A DNA stretch of 64,000 nucleotides from Sphaerolaimus hirsutus (lineage: Eukaryota; Nematoda; Chromadorea; Monhysterida; Sphaerolaimidae): positions 3,100,001 through 3,164,000 of the forward strand of contig OZ038456.1 of assembly GCA_964036195.1 (NCBI GenBank), given 5' to 3'. Position 1 is the first letter of the stretch, and every line of letters starts with the position of its first letter. The notes below the pieces were generated by a model that ran no database searches, was not told where the DNA came from, and saw only the letters and a program-made list of their open reading frames with translations. Made by a program: the position numbers and the translations under genes. Of this stretch, positions 42,270-52,700 are shown piece after piece.

Positions 42270-44130
42270 GCTTCATATAAATTAATTAAGAATTCATATA
42301 AAACAAAAATGAGTTCAATATCTCTTTCCAATCAAAAATTATAATGCTTCAAACTTTTTCCTCCCATCCACATAAATATTCCTCCCATCCACGCATGAAG
42401 AACAATGAATGCAACTTCAAAACTCCATATCTCATCCATTTCTCAACCGATTTTCACCAATGAACACTGAAAATTATCAGAATGACATGGAGATTTCATT
42501 TTTATTCACATTTATTCATGTTAATTAATATGCATTTTCATTATGATAATTTCATTCAAGAGTTTGCATTATTTTCTTGTACAGCAAATCTGATAACCTA
42601 TACAGATAATCTGTGAATAAAAATGAAATCTCCATGTCATTCTGATAATTTTAAGTGTTCATTGGTGTACATCGGCTGATAAATGGTCGAAATATGGAGT
42701 TTTTTATTTGCATGCATCGTTCTTCATGTTGTTATTTATGTGGATTGGAGGAAAAAGTTTGAAGCGTTCAATATAACTTTTGATTGGATCGAGATATTGG
42801 ACTAATTTTGGTTTTATATGAATTCTCATTGTCTAAAGTATATGATAGCATGTTCAGAAAAGTTTATTCTCCGTGTTGTAAAACCAGGTCAAATCGATAT
42901 AAGGAATATAGACATCACTGATCAGACCACAAAAACTGAATCTACAGGTTGTGCTGATCATTTGAAGTGTTGAACGGTCTAAAACGGCCTAGGAATGGCT
43001 GAGTTATGTGCAAAGTTAGCATGTTCTGGGCAGAGTTGAAAAAACGTATTTACGTTTACCTGAAATACCTGGTTATTCGGGTATTTATACTTACGTTTAT
43101 GTTTACGTTTTCCAAAAATACCATTACGTTTTGTTATGTTTTCCTGACCAAAATACTCGGGTACTACGGAAAACGTAAAAATCTTATGGAAAATAGAAAA
43201 ACTGCTACTTATTTAGAATATTTTCAAAACCCTATGCATAAAGTTCGTGCGCGGTGACTTTTGGTGTGTTTATGTATTGTGATTCATTATGACAACGCGC
43301 TAGGGTGCTGATATTGGTGGAAAAAGATAGCCAAAACATTTCTCTACCAACATATAAAATGCACCCTAGCTTTATCCTACCCCCATCCCATGTAGTCCCC
43401 AAAATGAAATTGGCGTAGACAAAAGTTCATGCGCCAGGAACAAAAGTCCACTTCTATGATAATACTAGGGGGTACGATAAAGTTGGGGGGCTGGAATTTC
43501 ATACTTTGGTAATGAAATGTTCTGGCTATATTTTGATACAAAAATCAGCCCCCCCCCCTAGCACATCGCCATCACAAATCGCAATTATAAACACACAAAA
43601 GTTGCCCGTGCAGGAACCTTATGCGGGGAGTGTATTAGATTCCACTCACCTGTACTTGACAATGAATAAATACTTCACATGTGATGATTCATCATGTTCA
43701 GCAAACTTTAAGAATAGGTGAGGTTTTTTCACACGCTCTGATGATGGGAACGCTTCAAAATATTTTTACGTTTACGTTTCTTTAACGTTTACCTGGCAAC
43801 TTTCAAAGTATTTTACGCTTTTAGTGTCAATACTTGAAATTGAGAAAAGGTATTTACGTTTATGTTACGTTTTCCAAAAATACCGGTATTTGTACAACTC
43901 TGGTTCTGGGCGACACCCGAAAATTTCGCAAATGACCACCTTTTCACAGACGCACCCTATCTCAGGGGGGTCGTAGCGAAATTTCCTCGGACTTAACGTA
44001 ATTAACCCCGACCTGAAACCATATTATATCCAAATTTCAACATTTTTACCAAGCCGTTCCCGAGTTATAAACACGTGCTCGCGGGCCGACCCCCCCCCCC
44101 TAAAATGCTACCCCCAAGATACCCTATAAG
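42270..44130. repeat. Second copy of the 1.39-kb foldback, broken by a hAT-like MITE
   Basis: The arms match 2249-3636 (TCTGATAATTTTAAGTGTTC; CACGTGCTCGCGGGCCGACC region against the first copy's ends), more diverged and truncated at the left. The MITE at 43031-43902 interrupts GTTCTGGGCG, which is continuous in the older copy. Confidence 0.75.
43031..43902. mobile_element. hAT-like MITE, CAGAGTTG ends, 872 bp
   Basis: CAGAGTTG/CAACTCTG ends with exact 8-bp duplication GTTCTGGG (43023-43030, 43903-43910). Arms carry TATTTACGTTTACC motifs. Confidence 0.9.
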
Positions 44131-44186
44131 TGCGGTGCGGTGCCATATTCCCGGTGCCTTTTCCATCACTACGTACGAGACCTCAT

Positions 44187-44365
44187 TAACGATGGCAAAC
44201 CCTCTGAAAAAAGTATTTAAATTTTTAAGTGTTTTTTCCTAAATGAATTTTCGAATTATTTTTCGAATTTTTCTTCAAATTAATTATTAAGTTCGAACTT
44301 AATTTTTGAATTTTCGGATTTAAGAAAATTAGGTATCTATTTTTAAGTGTGTTTTGCCATCGTTA
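44187..44365. mobile_element. hAT-like MITE, TAACGATGGCAAA ends, 179 bp
   Basis: Short relative of 28452-28763; duplication GACCTCAT/GACCTAAT with one mismatch. Confidence 0.75.
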
Positions 44366-44506
44366 GACCTAATTCGAACAGTCTGATTCAGAAATATTTG
44401 GTGGACGCTTTTTTTGCATTGTAAAAATGAAATGATATGATGAAATATAATATGAAATAGCATGTGATTGATTAATTAGTGGCGGATTGAAACTTAACAC
44501 ATACTT

Positions 44507-44604
44507 ATAAACACCTTCCCGGTCAGGTCCGGCACCCGATTTTTGATTTCAGTCCGGGTGTCATATCTCCCGCTGCGGGGGAGAGTAGAAAGCTGAAAAT
44601 TGGG
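44507..44604. repeat. Truncated end of the Harbinger-like foldback
   Basis: ATAAACACCTTCCCGGTCAGG onward matches the end of 7022-8388, then is cut by a C-tract MITE. Confidence 0.7.
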
Positions 44605-45033
44605 TACCGTATTACCTCGAATTAACCCCCCCCTTGAATTAACCCCCCCCCTCGAAATACCCCCCCTAAAATTCGGCTGAGGAAATAATAAACCCCCCCC
44701 TCGAAATACCCCCCCTAAAGTTGAGTGTAAAGATAACGTGCATGACAAATACCGAAGTTTGTGATCTGTACAATGCAGAACACACGTTAAAACTGATGAT
44801 AAAGTGACGTTAGAGAAGGGTTACTGTGTATATACAGTTATAAATGCCTATAAACACATATATATCCATGTAATTGTGTGTTTTTTCTACGTCTGAGTAT
44901 GGGGAATTTCCGAAATTTTCTGGCGAAATAATAGACCCCCCCCTCGAATAAACCCCCCCCTCGAATTATCCCCCCCTAAAATTTTGCTGGCGAAATAATA
45001 AACCCCCTGGGGGTATTTCGAGGTAATACGGTA
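44605..45033. repeat. C-tract/G-tract MITE, full copy
   Basis: TACCGTATTACCTCGAATT to GAGGTAATACGGTA, 429 bp; closely mirrors 32530-32982. Confidence 0.75.
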
Positions 45034-45272
45034 AATATAGTCTTAACCACCCCCTACTCCTCATCATAGTTGTCAAAACGTATTTACGTTCACTCGACAA
45101 TTACGTATACTCGAGTACTGCATAAATACAATTACGTTTCCTTCTGAAAAAATACCGGTCCAGTACTCACTTACCTGCTCGTGTATTTTTTGATAGTACG
45201 CAAGTGCAGAAAACGTAATTTAGAACTTTGTTCTGGTGTATACAACGCAAAAACCACTGAAAGAAATTGAAA

Positions 45273-45759
45273 TACCGTATTTCCTCGAAATACCCCCCGG
45301 GGGGTGATTGTTTCATAGTGGTCCCGAGAGGGGGGGGGTTAAACGAGGGGGGGGTTATTTCGAGGGGGGGGGGGTTATTATTTCACAAGAAAATTTTTGA
45401 AAACCAAGTACGAAATTGTCGTCTGAAACGTACGCAGACGTCGAAAAATGCAACAAAAATCGCCATTTATAAGACTCTAAAGACATTTATAAGTGTGTAG
45501 ACGTACAAACACTGTTCTCACATAACAGAGTCATCGTTTTTAACGTGTGTTCTGCATTGTCGGGATGACAAACCACAGCCTTTGTCATTTACGTTCTGTA
45601 TACAGTAAATTTGGGGGGGGGTATTTCGAGGGGGGGTTTATAAGTTCATAGTGTTTATTTTGACGGGGGGTATTTCGAGGGGGGGGTATTTCGAGGGGGG
45701 GGTATTTCGAGGGGGGGGGGTATTTCGAGGGGGGGGGGGTATTTCGAGGAAATACGGTA
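45273..45759. repeat. C-tract/G-tract MITE, full copy
   Basis: TACCGTATTTCCTCG to GAGGAAATACGGTA, 487 bp, with five tandem TATTTCGAGGGGGGG units at the right end. Good family reference. Confidence 0.78.
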
Positions 45760-45950
45760 TTTATTTTTTCGTTCTTAATTTTTTTATGGTGACATATCTC
45801 TGATTTTTTTTCTAAATTTTCTCAAAAAATATTTCATATGTTATTTCAATATTTTCACGCTACCAGATGGACCTTCAGTCCAGGGGAGCCGAAAAAAATG
45901 CGTGAAGACGCAAAAATCGCCAAGATGACGTTCGGAACATACAATGGGTA

Positions 45951-46150
45951 NNNNNNNNNNNNNNNNNNNNNNNNNNNNNNNNNNNNNNNNNNNNNNNNNN
46001 NNNNNNNNNNNNNNNNNNNNNNNNNNNNNNNNNNNNNNNNNNNNNNNNNNNNNNNNNNNNNNNNNNNNNNNNNNNNNNNNNNNNNNNNNNNNNNNNNNNN
46101 NNNNNNNNNNNNNNNNNNNNNNNNNNNNNNNNNNNNNNNNNNNNNNNNNN
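45951..46150. other. Assembly gap of 200 N
   Basis: A run of exactly 200 N. GGGTA/AATGGGTA flank it on both sides, so a repeat probably caused the break. ORFs spanning it are meaningless. Confidence 0.99.
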
Positions 46151-46219
46151 AATGGGTATTGGAAACATGAATGCACATGTAAAACAATGTACACACATAC
46201 CTCCGTATGTGGGCATCTG

Positions 46220-46675
46220 GTGCCAGTTCCGCAAAATGAGAAGTGCGAAGTGAAATGGCAAAGGCGAAGTAAAAGCGCAAAGACCAAGTGAAATGGCAAG
46301 TGAATTGGCAAGTGAAATAACAAAAACAAAGAGAAATTACTTTTTATTTTTATTGTTTTACTGCGCTTTTGCCAATTCACTTGCCATTTCACTTCGCCTT
46401 TGTGCTTTTACTTCGCCTTTGCCATTTCAATTCTCACTTCTCATTTTGCGGAACCGGTGCCGGTTCCGCAAGTGGAAAAGTTAAGAGTAAAGAGTTAAGA
46501 GTTGGTTAAAATGATAAATGATAAGTTAAGAATAAAGTTAAAAGTTAAGAGTTGAGAAAAAAATTTTGTCGTTTGACTCAACTCTTAACTCTTAACTTTA
46601 CTCATAACTTGTCATTTGTTATTTTACTCAACTCATTTTAGTTTTAACTCTTAACTTTTCCACTTGCGGAACTGG
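46220..46675. repeat. Two adjoining palindromic repeats with CAGTTCCGCAA ends
   Basis: First palindrome GCCAGTTCCGCAAAATGAGA to its mirror at about 46462 with GCGAAGTAAAAG filler; the second, GGTTCCGCAAGTGGAAAAG to CTTGCGGAACTGG, has AGTTAAGAGTT filler. Confidence 0.7.
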
Positions 46676-47538
46676 CCCCTGGCCCCTGATGCGGTTAAGC
46701 TCTCCATGCATTCAGTTTCACCCACTCATTGTTTGTGGAAATTGGTTGCAACAATCGCTCACAGTAAAAGCCGCGTAACAATTGCTGACAGTATATAAAT
46801 AGGTATATCAGGTTAGTAAAGTCGGCGGACATTTCACCCTACAAAATCAGAGAGTTAGAATTCGCTCGTGAATAGAGCGAACAACGAAACTTGTGTCCCA
46901 CGCGGACGCTAGAAATTGAAAAAGAAAATCATATTAAAAGAAAAATGGACGTTTCGCTACATCCGTGAGTGCCACGCCCTAGTTATATACATTTTCAACG
47001 TTGCTCGTAAAGAATTTGACCTTTCAAACTACCGTTTTACCGTTCAAACTACCGTTTTTGTTTTTATTTTATTTTTCATTCGTTGGCTCCGTTCCAACAG
47101 AAGAGAACTTGGCAGCCGGCCAAAATTTCGAAATGTGCTATTAATATGAATAAAATAGGCTCACAACAGCTATATAACCATGTATATAAACAAAAATAGC
47201 GATTATGAAGGTAGAAATTGGCAAAGCGAAGCAAATTTTGACGATTTTTAGCTAACTTTCAGTTTTCACTCTCATTTGTATAATACGCAACTGGTAACTG
47301 GGATAAGGGGCAAGTTTTCATACGTGACCCGATCTATTCCAATGGTTAAAATATTGCGTCACAATACCTAATGCCGTCATGCACTCTCCACTGGAGAGAT
47401 TGACGCAAATGTTTGTAGGGCGATACGTCTGCCGACTTTATGTGCCAAAATGAAACCAATAACGATTTTTTCCAGTGAATTTCTATTTTAACGGCAACTC
47501 GACTCGAACGAATAAATGACAATGTAGTGTAGGTAGAT
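46676..47538. other. Non-coding stretch, nothing recognised
   Basis: Unique-looking AT-rich DNA. A 77-codon ORF at 46916-47149 has one hydrophobic stretch but no recognisable family or splice context. Confidence 0.4.
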
Positions 47539-47746
47539 ACCGTAAATCCTCGAAATACCCCCGCCCCTCGTAATACCCGCAGAAAATGACCCCTATGAAT
47601 AAATAGACCCCCTTGAAATACCCCCCAAATTGAGTGTAAACAGAACGTAGGTAAATGTCAAATGTTACGGTTTGTGATCCGGACAATTTTCCTCGAAAAT
47701 TCAGTTGTTAGAACGTATTTTCGTTTACTCGTAAAATACGCGTAAA
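47539..47746. repeat. C-tract MITE fragment and hAT-like MITE start, cut by the giant element
   Basis: TACCGTAAATCCTCGAAATA at the left; CAGTTGTTAGAACGTATTTT at 47702 begins a CAGAGTTG-family hAT-like MITE that stops after 45 bp, where the giant LTR starts. Confidence 0.55.
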
Positions 47747-49667
47747 TGTAAGAGCGTTTTTACGATGGGAAAAACACCACCCCACAAAATTTTAGACAAA
47801 CAAATGCAATAATAATTCACGGAACGTAAACTACTATGTATTTTGTAAACTAAATTTGGGCAAACTTTCTCAGACATTACGGCGGCTTTTCGACGGCAAC
47901 GGGGACTGCATGGCATGCACAGCCCTGCAGTGGGCTGCGCAGTACCCCGTCAGAGCACTGCATCGCAAGATCGACGCCGCTACCTGGGCTGACCGAGTTC
48001 GCCTTGTTTTATAGTGGTTGTAGTGCTCTGCACAATTTCGTTTCCTTACCCCCCAATTTTAATTACTATTTTCGTGCGCCAAATCTATTTAAGTCAATTT
48101 AGCTAGGTTATGTCTAACTTAGGTGTAACTGCATTCCACATGGCATAAGGTGAGAGGGGAATTTCACATTTTTCACTTTGAAATGCCGCGGCGCGGCGTG
48201 TGGCCGCCTTTGGGCTCGCCGGCACACTGTTGTGACTCTCTGGGCGGTCTAAAGCACATTCTACCCTTTACTTACCTGTGGGCAGAGGCGGAGACTGACG
48301 GCTGATAGGTAGGTGGCGACCGGAAGCCAGGAACAATGAATTTCACTCAAAAAATACAAAAGCACTGTTCCGCGTTCCTCCCCATGTTGACTAGATTGTC
48401 GTGCGTCATCTAGTATCGGTGGGTGGTAGGAACAGCTTCTGATAACGCCCCAAGTGACAAGTCGCAGTCCAAAAAATACTTTTCCGCCGCCCTAGCATAA
48501 ATATCTCCTCGCGCTCGGAAGGGTGTGGCCATCGGGCTGAAACCTTTCTCACGGGCGTTAGCTGACCGGATAGTCACAATAGTGGGTCGCGGGACTGGAG
48601 GTGATAAGCACTTCGCGCCCGCGAGCATTCTCTAGCTACCGTAACTAATGAATACAAAACCCCCAAACAAAGTTTCCATGTGACATGTAGAAACTATTGT
48701 ACAGATCGTTTCACGCCAATGCCTTTCATTCCCACGAGCTTAATTAATCGTTCTGTATCTTAATTAATTAACATTAATTGTAAGCTTGTGTTAGCTGTCT
48801 AATTATTTAGCTTAAATTGCTGTGTTGGATTATGATGCCGTAATTGCCTTTGTACATACTTTGTTCATTCTGTCTGTGTAAAAATGCGTTGCACTGCATT
48901 GTTATTTTAGGTCGTTTTATATTAAGTAGGGATTTGTAGGTAATTATGGAAGTGAGTAATTGTTGCACCGAATAAGCTTTTAACTTCTAGGCTTAGCCCC
49001 ATGTCGCATGAAGCTTTTTAATTACTTTTGTTAGCTGATATTAATTAGTACTCTTTTTATAAGCAGTTGCGTTACGTACGATTTTACTAAGTGCTTACAT
49101 CAGAGCTTATGTGATTTGAAAGTGATTTTGTAACTTCGCAATGTTATGTTCTTTTTGCTTTTTATTCAGGTCAATTATGGTAGTCTTGATTGCCTTATAA
49201 GTAGCCGAAATTGTTTTTTCCAACAACTTCGTCGATGCGACGTAAGCTAATTTTGCTTCTACTCTGCCGCTACTGTTCTTCCATCGCCAAAAAAATAAAC
49301 TCTCTTCTCAACCCAACTTGGACCCCCTTTTTGTATTGGCACTAAGTACTAACTTTTTCCCTTAGTTAGCTAATTAACAACTGCTCTAATTACCGCGCTG
49401 CTTATGCTGAGTGTAAGTGCTGTGCGTGCTGCGGGAAACGGAACAGCGTGAGCCACCGAGTGGTTCATCGCACGTTCTGAAAAACCTACCGTCTTCGGAC
49501 ACGTTTCCTTAAAATTTACAACACGCATTTATACCCTGGACCTCCGGGCCCAGTGCAGTGCACTGCAGCGGCAAGCGGCCGGTGAAGTGGGAATAGAGGG
49601 AAAAGTGCGGTAAAAAACCTCGTGAATCGTGTAATCGGAAAACAGTTGAATACACGGATTCATGACA
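47747..49667 (+). repeat. Giant element 5' LTR
   Basis: Starts TGTAAGAGCGTTTTTACGAT (same as 63848); the end is placed at GATTCATGACA, just before the primer site, giving TG...CA and about 1.92 kb. The right edge is inferred since the 3' copy is incomplete. No real ORF; a GC-rich patch lies at 47880-48000. Confidence 0.8.
49195..49299 (+). promoter_or_regulatory. LTR core promoter and poly(A) signal
   Basis: CTTATAAGTAG at about 49194-49204 resembles a TATA box; AATAAA at 49294-49299 is a poly(A) signal. Together they would put the U3/R border near 49225 and leave about 350 bp of U5. Confidence 0.45.
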
Positions 49668-49669
49668 AC

Positions 49670-49690
49670 TTGGTAGCAGACGCGAGTGGT
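49670..49690 (+). other. Primer-binding site of the giant element
   Basis: TTGGTAGCAGACGCGAGTGG directly follows the LTR; TTGGTAGCAGA is a sequence I recall at the leader start of many Ty3/gypsy elements. The tRNA was not identified. Confidence 0.6.
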
Positions 49691-49776
49691 TAGCTTAATT
49701 CACTTCAGTGAACGGTGCGGCGCCTGATCAACGCCAAGCCGTTAAGTGATAAGTAACAAACGATCTGTCGCGCCGG

Positions 49777-52700
49777 GTGGAAACGCTGCGGTCAGGAGGG
49801 CCAGCGTCGATCCCAGGGTCAGTTGAGGAAGTGTGGAGAGCTGCAGAACAGCTACAGAAGCGCACGCGCCGAGAAGCGGCTTTGCGCAGGGCACAGCAGA
49901 CTGCGGACGCGCAGGACGCTGAGGTTGAACAGGTAAGAGTTGAAGCAGGTGCGCAGGAAGCGGAAGCGGAAGCCGAGCGCGCACAGGAAGCAGCGACTTG
50001 GACCAGACGCACAGAGGATAGTACTCCCGTCGTCCGGCCAGTGCTGCAATTTGGAATTGCACGTGCAGGAACAGGCGGCAGCCGTTGGGATACGCCGGCT
50101 TGCGCGCCAGGTGCGCTACCGACTGGGGCGGCTCGACGAGCGTCCAGTGGAGGCACAGAAACAGAACGCCCACCAGATAGTCCGCTCCTGCGACCCGACA
50201 GGCCAGTAAGTGCTGAGCCCGGGCGAGAGCAGCGGAAATCAAGTAAGTGGGGTTTATTTCGACGACCGTGGGGAAAAAGCGGCCGTAGCTCCCCGGTGTC
50301 GACAGGGTCTGGATCACAGGCTGATTCAGCAGGGTACGCTGGTGAAGACGAGCCCGTGAGTTCGTCTGCATACCAGCGTAGAAGTGGTGAGACTTCCGTA
50401 AATCTAATTGACACCCCAGTAGCGATCCCAGATATAAATATTGAATTTCCCTCGTTAGCCGAAGAGCTCGAAGAGGCGGAAAATTCATTGGGGGAGCTTC
50501 AATTAAGTGCCCCGCGAAGTTCTTCCACACCACGTGAGCTTGCATCTGCGCAAGGCTCGATTGAAAGCTGTGTCTCTTCGAACAGAGCACGGCGCAGAAT
50601 CGTAGGACCGTCTCCCATAAATCAAAGTAGAATGACCAGCACCCCACCCCCAGGTTCGAGTGTGACGACCGCGCCGGCCACGCTCACAACGGTGACGACT
50701 ACCCCGGCGGCGGCCAACCAAGTGACGCCGGGCCAGATCCTGACGGCGGCGACCGCGGCGGACCCGGGCAGGGAAACCACTGGGTACACTAGAGAAGGTT
50801 GGACCTTCCCGGGCATGATACAGCTATTGCACCAGTGGTCTGGGGAACTTAACCGCGCGGGACCAGCGGCGATTTCAGTCAATGCTTCCACAGCAGATAA
50901 AAATAAGCTACAGGCCATTAGGCTAGGTTTAAGCATGTACACCAGCGTAGGTAACCCCAGCGCGCTGGAGCAGGCCACTACTCAATTTTTGGCATTTTGT
51001 TCTAACAGGGGATTAATTCCACCCATAGCATCGGCAGCTAATGCTACCTTGGGCGCGGGAACGGCCCCTGGGAACACAACCGCGCAGACTGTGCCCCCGC
51101 CGGCGAGTGTGAACGGATCAGCGGGTGGCAGTGGAGCGGCACCTGCGCCTGCAAACGCTACGGCTCAACCAGCTACCAGTGTAATCAATTTGGCGGGACA
51201 GCCGGGTCCCTCCTCTCCAGGATCGTCAGGATCGCTCTCACCTGCACCTAATCCTACGGATCCAGACTATCTGGCGCAGCACCAGGTGCCGCACGGCACG
51301 GCCGCTACGCTGACCGCCCTGGCTACGCAGTGCGATGCATTCACTGGAAGGGCTGACAAGAGTTTCAAGGATTGGAGACGTAAGTGGGATATTTTGTGTG
51401 ATGCGCTAGGTGTTTCAATGCGCTCTAGGCAAAAGTTGCTGCCTATCTTTTTACAAAAGAATGCCAATTCTATCTTTGTAGCTAGAAGGCGGGAACTGCG
51501 CGCGCTCGATTACAAAGCCATGATGGATCGTTTGGAAGAATTGTTTGCAAACCCAAACGCCCAGCATCATGCACAGCGCGAGTTTATTGAGTCAACCCAA
51601 AGTCCCACTGAATCTGTGCTGGATTGGGCAACTAGGTTGGAACGTGCAGTAAAGCGCGCATATCCAATGCTGCATTCCGCCCAAAGGGAAGGCATGTGCA
51701 TCACTAAGTTTCACCAGGGGTTGGACAAGGACATTAGGCGCAACCTGGCGGTGCACGCCAATATAAGCTGGAAGGAATTAGTTGATAATGCGCGCATGCA
51801 AGAAAGCTACAAAAACCTTGAAACCGTTCAGAAGGAACATGCGAAGTCGGCCAGCGAGATCGTCGCCGAGACGTCGAACCAGGTCATGGAGCGCATCATG
51901 GCCATGAACCTGCACCCCTCGGTCCAGTCGATGGAGGCAGAGGGTGCCGAGAATGCGAAGCTCAAGGCCAAGGAACGGGCGCTCGACGAACGACAGAAAA
52001 AACTCGACGCCCAGGAAGCTAAGATGATGGGTGCACCGCGCCCGAGGCGTGAGTTACCGCCCAAAAGGTTTGAAAATGGATGTTGGGAATGTGGATCTCC
52101 TGATCACTTTCGCTACCAATGTCCAAATAAGCCCCCTCCCGAGCCATCTGCCGGCAACGATAGCAATCAGCGGGGCCGCGGAGGCGACTTTCGTGCGCGC
52201 GGTAGAGGTGGCGGCCGAGGGCGAGGCCGTGGACAGGGAGGACAATATCCACAAAACTTTGGGTATCCAGGTGGATGGGTACCGATGCAATTAAGTCAAC
52301 CTATGACCGTGCCTTCTTCGCAGATGATGCAGCCTGTGTACGTCCAGAGCCAGCAGCCCGCGGCCATCGGATGGCACCCGCAGCCACCACCGGCACAACG
52401 GCCGTTGGAATCGCAGCAAGGCCAGAGCAGCAGCGTGCTGCTGTTGAACCCGACGACAGTGACACAGGTAGGTGAATGCACTTACAAGGCCGTGACCGAG
52501 TCATCGCCGTCTTATGCTAGAATTCTCTTCCATCATGATCAACTATTGACATTGCAAGGGCTGGAACCGGAAGCCCCTGACGAGGAGGAGATGGAGGAGC
52601 AACCTGTAGCTAGCCTTCAATGTAAAATGCACGCGCTCATGGTAGATAGGGAACAGTGGATTAGCCACTGGGCGTATCAACGCGAAGCCACGTCAATCCT

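Noticed and set aside
42184-44171. A single 2-kb hAT-like element with TAGTGATG ends
   Set aside because: The flanks ACCCGCAC and CGTACGAG do not match, so the boundaries may be from recombination; reported only as related ends.
45838-46392. ORFs spanning the 200-N gap
   Set aside because: Open only because N codons are unread.
841-47700. CRISPR-like regular repeats in the C-tract regions
   Set aside because: Units are irregular, dispersed and palindromic, and the genome is eukaryotic.
49742-50647. 301-codon minus-strand ORF opposite Gag
   Set aside because: Mirror of the GC-rich ORF1 frame; no domain, and codon bias follows the plus strand.
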